From assembly GCA_038116945.1 (NCBI GenBank), contig JAYOEY010000005.1, positions 124,001-188,000 of the forward strand: a stretch of DNA of 64,000 bases, in the 5' to 3' direction. Position 1 is the first letter of the stretch. Every line of letters begins with the position of its first letter. Shown piece by piece: positions 60,284-64,000 of this stretch. The notes beneath the pieces were generated by a model. It saw nothing but the letters and a program-made list of their open reading frames with translations, was not told the origin of the DNA and did not search any database. Made by a program: the position numbers and the translations under genes. This DNA comes from JAYOEY01 sp038116945 (GTDB taxonomy: Bacteria > Pseudomonadota > Alphaproteobacteria > MPNO01 > UBA2964).

Positions 60284-61125
60284 AGAAGGCGGGCGTTTAC
60301 CTCGCCGCGCTGTTTCTTTACGGCGGCGCCGCTGCGGCGCAGGTTCCGGAAACCGTCCCTGTCCCAGCGGGACCGTTCATTTCGGGGTCGGACCGGTCGG
60401 AGCGCGAATACGCCTATCGCCTGGACGAGGCCGCTTACGGTCACAGCGTGACGCGCAGGAATCGCTGGTATGAGGACGAAACCCGGCGCAAGGCGGAAAC
60501 CGGCGCGTATCGTATAACCCGCACAGCCGTCACCAACGCCCAGTATGCCGCCTTCGTCCGGGCGACCGGTCATCGAGCACCGGATGTCGATGCACGGACC
60601 TGGGCCGGATACGGGCTGATCCACCCCTGGGAGAGCACCCGGCGCTTCGCCTGGCGCGATCGCGCTCCACCGCAGGGGCGAGGTCTTCATCCGGTCGTTC
60701 TGGTCAGCCATGGGGATGCGGCTGCCTACGCGGCCTGGCTTTCGAAAGAGACCGGTGACCGCTGGCGGCTGCCAACGGAAGAGGAGTGGGAAAAGGCCGC
60801 GCGGGGCGATGACGGGAGGCGATTTCCGTGGGGTGACGCTTTCGATCCGAAACGCCTGAACAGCCACGATGCCGGCCCGTTCGACACAATGCCGGCAGGC
60901 CGGTTTCCCGGCGGCGCCAGCCCTTTCGGCCTGCTGGATGCCGCCGGACAGGTCTTCGAATGGACAGCAACAGCGGCCGGCAACGGACGTCACATCGTCA
61001 AGGGCGGGTCGTGGGACGACAAGGGGTGCGGCATCTGCCGCCCCGCTGCGCGTCATGGCCGGCCCGATGCGATCAGGCACATCCTGATCGGGTTCCGGCT
61101 CGTGCGGGAAAGCCCATCACGGTGA
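60280..61125 (+). CDS. Secreted FGE-sulfatase/SUMF1-domain protein
   Basis: This 281-residue protein has a signal peptide (AGVYLAALFLYGGAAAA) and a formylglycine-generating-enzyme-like domain: RITRTAVTNAQYAAFVRATG, WRLPTEEEWEKAARGDDG, FPWGDAFDPKRLN and GLLDAAGQVFEWTAT, then IVKGGSWDDKGCGICRPAAR. The two cysteines (C250, C253; CGIC) are spaced unlike the copper-binding pair of true FGE, so it may be a non-catalytic or differently acting member. It starts at GTG 60280, overlapping the TAXI permease stop as GTGA, so it is translationally coupled to it. Confidence 0.85.
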   Translation: MKKAGVYLAALFLYGGAAAAQVPETVPVPAGPFISGSDRSEREYAYRLDEAAYGHSVTRRNRWYEDETRRKAETGAYRITRTAVTNAQYAAFVRATGHRAPDVDARTWAGYGLIHPWESTRRFAWRDRAPPQGRGLHPVVLVSHGDAAAYAAWLSKETGDRWRLPTEEEWEKAARGDDGRRFPWGDAFDPKRLNSHDAGPFDTMPAGRFPGGASPFGLLDAAGQVFEWTATAAGNGRHIVKGGSWDDKGCGICRPAARHGRPDAIRHILIGFRLVRESPSR

Positions 61126-61188
61126 TGTTATTGGCTATGTACTCCCGAACGGGGGGCAACGCGCCTATGTTAGGGGCAGGAGGTTGTC

Positions 61189-61950
61189 ATGACAGAACCC
61201 GCCCCTGATGCGAACCGGACCGTTTCGGCTCCGGTCGATTTCGAACGGATTTCTACCGACAGGCTGAAAAAAATGCAGCGCGCCGGCGAGGACGTGCTCG
61301 AATGTCATCGCGCGCTGGCGATCACCGGCGACAATATCGTCGGCGAGCTGATCCGCGACGTTGAGACGTTCTACGAATGGGATCACTATCCCGAAGGCGA
61401 TGTTTACGATCACGTGACGCATTCGCAGTTCTACTACCACGCCCACCCGCAGGAGACACGCAAGCCCGAACACGGCCACTTCCATATGTTTCTTCGTCCC
61501 GCGGGCATGCCCAAAGGCGTACGGCCTGCGATGGTCGAGGATTTCGAGATGCCGGAAAAGGAAGATGACGCGCTCAGTCATCTGATTGCGATCTCGATGG
61601 ACAAATATGGGGTTCCCATCCGCCTTTTCACTACCAATCGCTGGGTCACCGGGGAGGTCTGGTACGATGCGGAAAACGTTCGCCGCATGCTGGACAGTTT
61701 CCTGATCGATCACACAAGACCGTCCTGGGCGGTCAATCGCTGGGTGAGCGGAATGGTCCGGCTGTTTCGTCCCCAGATTGCTGCACTGATTGAGGCGCGG
61801 GACGCTGCGGTTGCCGACTGGAAAGAGAAGTACCCCGACCGGAACGTCTATGAAGACGAGGAACTCGAGGTTACATCCGAGACCGAAATAGACATCGATG
61901 CGCAGGTCGCCGCCGTCGTCGCCGCTCTTGAGGCTCGCGGCGAACGGTAG
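61189..61950 (+). CDS. Conserved hypothetical protein with His-rich metal-like motif
   Basis: I do not recognise the family with certainty. The 253-residue protein has no signal or membrane segment. Residues 74-99 hold an unusual set of histidines and acids (DHVTH, YYHAHPQE, EHGHFHMF), which resembles a metal-binding centre, followed by RPAGMPKGVRP and LSHLIAISMDKYG. The C-terminal 60 residues are acidic. It has a GCAGGAGG ribosome site and follows the FGE-like gene by 63 bases, possibly in the same unit. Confidence 0.7.
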   Translation: MTEPAPDANRTVSAPVDFERISTDRLKKMQRAGEDVLECHRALAITGDNIVGELIRDVETFYEWDHYPEGDVYDHVTHSQFYYHAHPQETRKPEHGHFHMFLRPAGMPKGVRPAMVEDFEMPEKEDDALSHLIAISMDKYGVPIRLFTTNRWVTGEVWYDAENVRRMLDSFLIDHTRPSWAVNRWVSGMVRLFRPQIAALIEARDAAVADWKEKYPDRNVYEDEELEVTSETEIDIDAQVAAVVAALEARGER

Positions 61951-61957
61951 GGAAAGA

Positions 61958-62329
61958 CTACTTCGTGGCCTGCATCAGGTAGGCGTTCAGGTTTTCCAGA
62001 TCGGCCTTGTTCTTGATTCCCGGGAACGGCATCTTGTTGCCGGGAATGACTTTTTTAGGGTCTTCCAGATATCCGGCGAGCGTCTCGGGCGTCCAGACGA
62101 TACCCGATTGGATCATCGCCGGAGAAAACTTGAAGCCGCCGACCGTACCCGCCTTGCGGCCGTACATGCCGTACAGGCTTGGGCCTATCTTCTTCTTGCC
62201 TGCGACGAGCGAGTGGCAGGCCTTGCACTTGTTGAAAACGCGTTTGCCCTTTGCCGGGTCGCCGGCGGCGTGCGCTTGTCCGCAGGCCAGGCCGGCGAGT
62301 ACGGAAATCAGAACCGCCGCTTTCCTCAT
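61958..62329 (-). CDS. Small class I cytochrome c
   Basis: This 123-residue periplasmic c-type cytochrome has a signal peptide (AAVLISVLAGLACGQAHA), the heme motif CKACH and the distal methionine ligand in PGNKMPFPGIKNKADL. The size and sequence (GRKAGTVGGFKFSPAM) match soluble cytochrome c2/c-type electron carriers. It is convergent with the His-rich protein gene. Confidence 0.93.
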   Translation of the reverse strand: MRKAAVLISVLAGLACGQAHAAGDPAKGKRVFNKCKACHSLVAGKKKIGPSLYGMYGRKAGTVGGFKFSPAMIQSGIVWTPETLAGYLEDPKKVIPGNKMPFPGIKNKADLENLNAYLMQATK

Positions 62330-62453
62330 CGCAGAATACTCCCAATCGTTACAATCGAACGCGCCATGACTACCGGCGCACCAACAGGGCCGTCAATCGC
62401 ACGCAAATCCGGCAAAAATAAGGTACAGCTTCTCATCGTCGCCGGCGCGGCGC

Positions 62454-63041
62454 CTAGAACGGCAGCCAGCTGTGTTCCCGCCCGTAATGCAGGTAGCCGA
62501 TATTGGCGCCGGCGCGAAGCCCGACGCCGGTCCGGATGGGGGCAAGCGTGACCTCGCCGGCCCGCTGGTAGTTCAGGCTGATGCCTGCGACCACGTAAAG
62601 GCTGCCATCTACGCCCGGGAAGCGCCGGTAGATATCCCCCGGCCGTTTCAAATCATAGACCAGCGTAAACACCTTGGATGCGTTGCCGCCGAAATCGAAG
62701 CCCACCGACGGACCCTGCCAGTATACCGGTCTGGGCGCTGCGTTCTTCTGGTGCAGTTGCCCCCTTCCATATCGCAAGCCCACAAAGAACGCGCCGCCGA
62801 ACTCTTCGCCCGTCATATAGCCGTTCGGCTGGCCAAGATCGGAAAAGACCTTCTCTATGCCCTCGGCAAGTCCCTTGGTCGTCGAACCGAAGAAACCCTC
62901 CGCCTTTCCGAGGATTTCGTTCTTGCTGTAGGTGTCGTTGCTCGGCTTGGCGTCCTGCGCCGCAACCGGTCGGGTGAACGCCAAAACAGCTGCAAACGCC
63001 AGCGCCAGCGTTAATACCGTCGATCCACGCCAGATCATCAT
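62454..63041 (-). CDS. EipA-family (DUF1134) envelope protein
   Basis: This roughly 195-residue secreted protein has a signal peptide (VLTLALAFAAVLAFTRPVAA) and the DUF1134/EipA domain: GKAEGFFGSTTKGLAEGIEK, YWQGPSVGFDFGGNASKVF and GVDGSLYVVAGISLNYQR. EipA proteins support envelope integrity in Brucella and relatives. The start is taken at 63041, giving a proper spacing from the GGAGG at about 63055; the ATG at 63050 abuts it directly. It lies between cytochrome c and dinB. Confidence 0.88.
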   Translation of the reverse strand: MMIWRGSTVLTLALAFAAVLAFTRPVAAQDAKPSNDTYSKNEILGKAEGFFGSTTKGLAEGIEKVFSDLGQPNGYMTGEEFGGAFFVGLRYGRGQLHQKNAAPRPVYWQGPSVGFDFGGNASKVFTLVYDLKRPGDIYRRFPGVDGSLYVVAGISLNYQRAGEVTLAPIRTGVGLRAGANIGYLHYGREHSWLPF

Positions 63042-63081
63042 TCGTTTCATCCTCCGTCTAACCAGAACTCCGCAGTTCAGG

Positions 63082-64000
63082 CTAACGCGTACGCGGGCGA
63101 CTCGTCCCGTCCAATTTGCCGCCTGAAAACCGGCGGCCCCTCTCGATCGCCTTGTTCCCGAACCTCGCGCGAAGATCGTCAATCGCACGCTCGACATGTT
63201 TCGTTCTCTGCGAGTCGGGGTCGGCGAGGTTCGGTGGATCGGATGCGGCGCCGTCGACGAAATCGCTCAATCCGATTCCGATCAGCCGATAAGCCGTTCC
63301 CGTCGCTTCGCGTCCCAGCAGGATGCGTCCCGTGCGCCACAGAGTTTCGGCCAGTTGGGTCGGGTCCTGCAGCGTCTGGCGTCTCGTTCTGATGCTGAAG
63401 CCAGACGTTTTGAGTTTCAGGGTGACGACGCGCCCTCCGAGACCGGCAGCCTTCGCGCGTGAGGAGACCTTTTCGCAAAGCGGCCAGAGCCTCTGCTCCA
63501 GCGATGCGACATCGCGCAGATCCTCGGCGAAGGTGGTTTCCGCGGAGATGCTTTTCGGGGCGCCTGAAGGGTCGACCGACCGGCTGTCCTCGCCCCTGGA
63601 AAACCGGTACAGGCGATGGCCGATCGACCCGTATCGTTTCGTCAGAAATTCTTCGGATGCCGCGCGCAGGCCTCCGATCCGGTCAAACCCGTCCCTTTCC
63701 AGCCGTTTCTGGAGGGTGCGCCCTACACCCCACAGGGTGCTGACAGGCTGGCCGTCCAGGAAATTGAGCGTTTCCGATCTCCCGATGACGGAAAAGCCGC
63801 GCGGCTTGTCGAGATCGGAGGCGATCTTGGCGAGAAACTTGTTGTGGCTCAGCCCGACGGTCACGGTGATGCCGACATCGGCCTCTATCCTGCGGGCGAG
63901 CCGGGCGAGGGTGCGCGCGGGGCTTCCTCCGTGAAGTTTTTCCGTACCTGAAAGGTCGAGAAACGCCTCGTCGATTGAAAGCGGCTCGACGAGCGGGGTG
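63082..64000 (-). CDS. dinB: DNA polymerase IV (Y-family), N-terminus beyond the window
   Basis: DinB is a translesion polymerase. The visible part carries the catalytic motif PLSIDEAFLDLSG at the right edge, then VGLSHNKFLAKIASDLDKP, the helix-hairpin-helix STLWGVGRTLQKRLERDGF and the little-finger domain through the C-terminus. The N-terminus (the first catalytic aspartate) is outside the window. It appears intact so far and precedes eipA on the same strand. Confidence 0.95.
   Translation of the reverse strand, partial: TPLVEPLSIDEAFLDLSGTEKLHGGSPARTLARLARRIEADVGITVTVGLSHNKFLAKIASDLDKPRGFSVIGRSETLNFLDGQPVSTLWGVGRTLQKRLERDGFDRIGGLRAASEEFLTKRYGSIGHRLYRFSRGEDSRSVDPSGAPKSISAETTFAEDLRDVASLEQRLWPLCEKVSSRAKAAGLGGRVVTLKLKTSGFSIRTRRQTLQDPTQLAETLWRTGRILLGREATGTAYRLIGIGLSDFVDGAASDPPNLADPDSQRTKHVERAIDDLRARFGNKAIERGRRFSGGKLDGTSRPRTR

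Noticed and set aside
1..64000. CRISPR arrays, insertion sequences, rRNA or replication origin
   Set aside because: I saw no regularly spaced repeats, transposase or integrase motifs, rRNA-like stretches or TTATCCACA-type DnaA box clusters.

Overview
The window is high-GC DNA (roughly 60% or more by eye) from an alphaproteobacterium, most likely a Rhodospirillales-like lineage. The evidence is the split F0 ATP synthase operon with a b/b' subunit pair (atpI-atpB-atpE-atpG-atpF, with no F1 genes beside it), a CcrM-type GANTC methyltransferase next to rnhB, the dciA-dsbA-smc group divergent from mutY, an EipA/DUF1134 protein, and two perfect CtrA-type boxes (TTAA-N7-TTAA). Nearly all of it is dense chromosomal coding sequence. 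I see no rRNA, CRISPR array, transposase or phage gene.

Layout. 1-8.3 kb: yqgE (cut by the edge), a DsbD/ScsB-like reductase, a Prx5-type peroxiredoxin, the ispH-thrB-rnhA-methyltransferase cluster, a double CDGSH protein, a lipoprotein, a glycine cleavage H protein whose start looks frameshifted, and an EamA exporter. 8.3-15.8 kb: F0 ATP synthase, smc, a DsbA-like protein and dciA. 15.8-22.4 kb: mutY, a hydroxyacid dehydrogenase, ccrM, rnhB, a CPA2 antiporter and a radical SAM protein. 22.5-32 kb: cspA, a glycosyltransferase pair, moaB, a lytic transglycosylase, a uracil-DNA glycosylase, ETF-ubiquinone oxidoreductase, a TPR lipoprotein and ispE. 32-35.3 kb: a PodJ-like pair under a CtrA box and a GANTC site, then tRNA-Gln followed by a small lower-GC segment with an FkbM methyltransferase that ends in an imperfect copy of the tRNA 3' end. 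35.3-40.7 kb: osmoprotectant-type ABC genes, an MFS transporter, an ATCase resembling the E. coli PyrB type, and a hydrolase.

40.7-54 kb is the main accessory metabolic region: an orphan TctC-type receptor, RidA, two VOC proteins, a 3-hydroxyisobutyrate-dehydrogenase-like enzyme, a TauD-type dioxygenase, an ACMSD-family amidohydrolase, two Fsr-like MFS transporters, a glycosyltransferase, TerB, YbaN, a GMC oxidoreductase and a UbiD decarboxylase with an unusual C-terminal extension. Together they suggest uptake and oxidative breakdown of an unidentified small organic acid or ring compound.

54-64 kb: a PAS histidine kinase with its own CtrA box, apt, a TAXI-type TRAP receptor and fused permease translationally overlapped by a secreted FGE/sulfatase-modifying-factor-like protein, a His-rich protein of unknown function, a small cytochrome c, EipA, and the C-terminal part of dinB at the right edge.

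The most notable observations are the cell-cycle regulatory signature (five GANTC sites around the ccrM promoter, two CtrA boxes upstream of polarity and signalling genes), the tRNA-Gln-flanked FkbM segment, the TAXI-FGE association, the UbiD winged-helix-like tail, and the apparent frameshift in gcvH.
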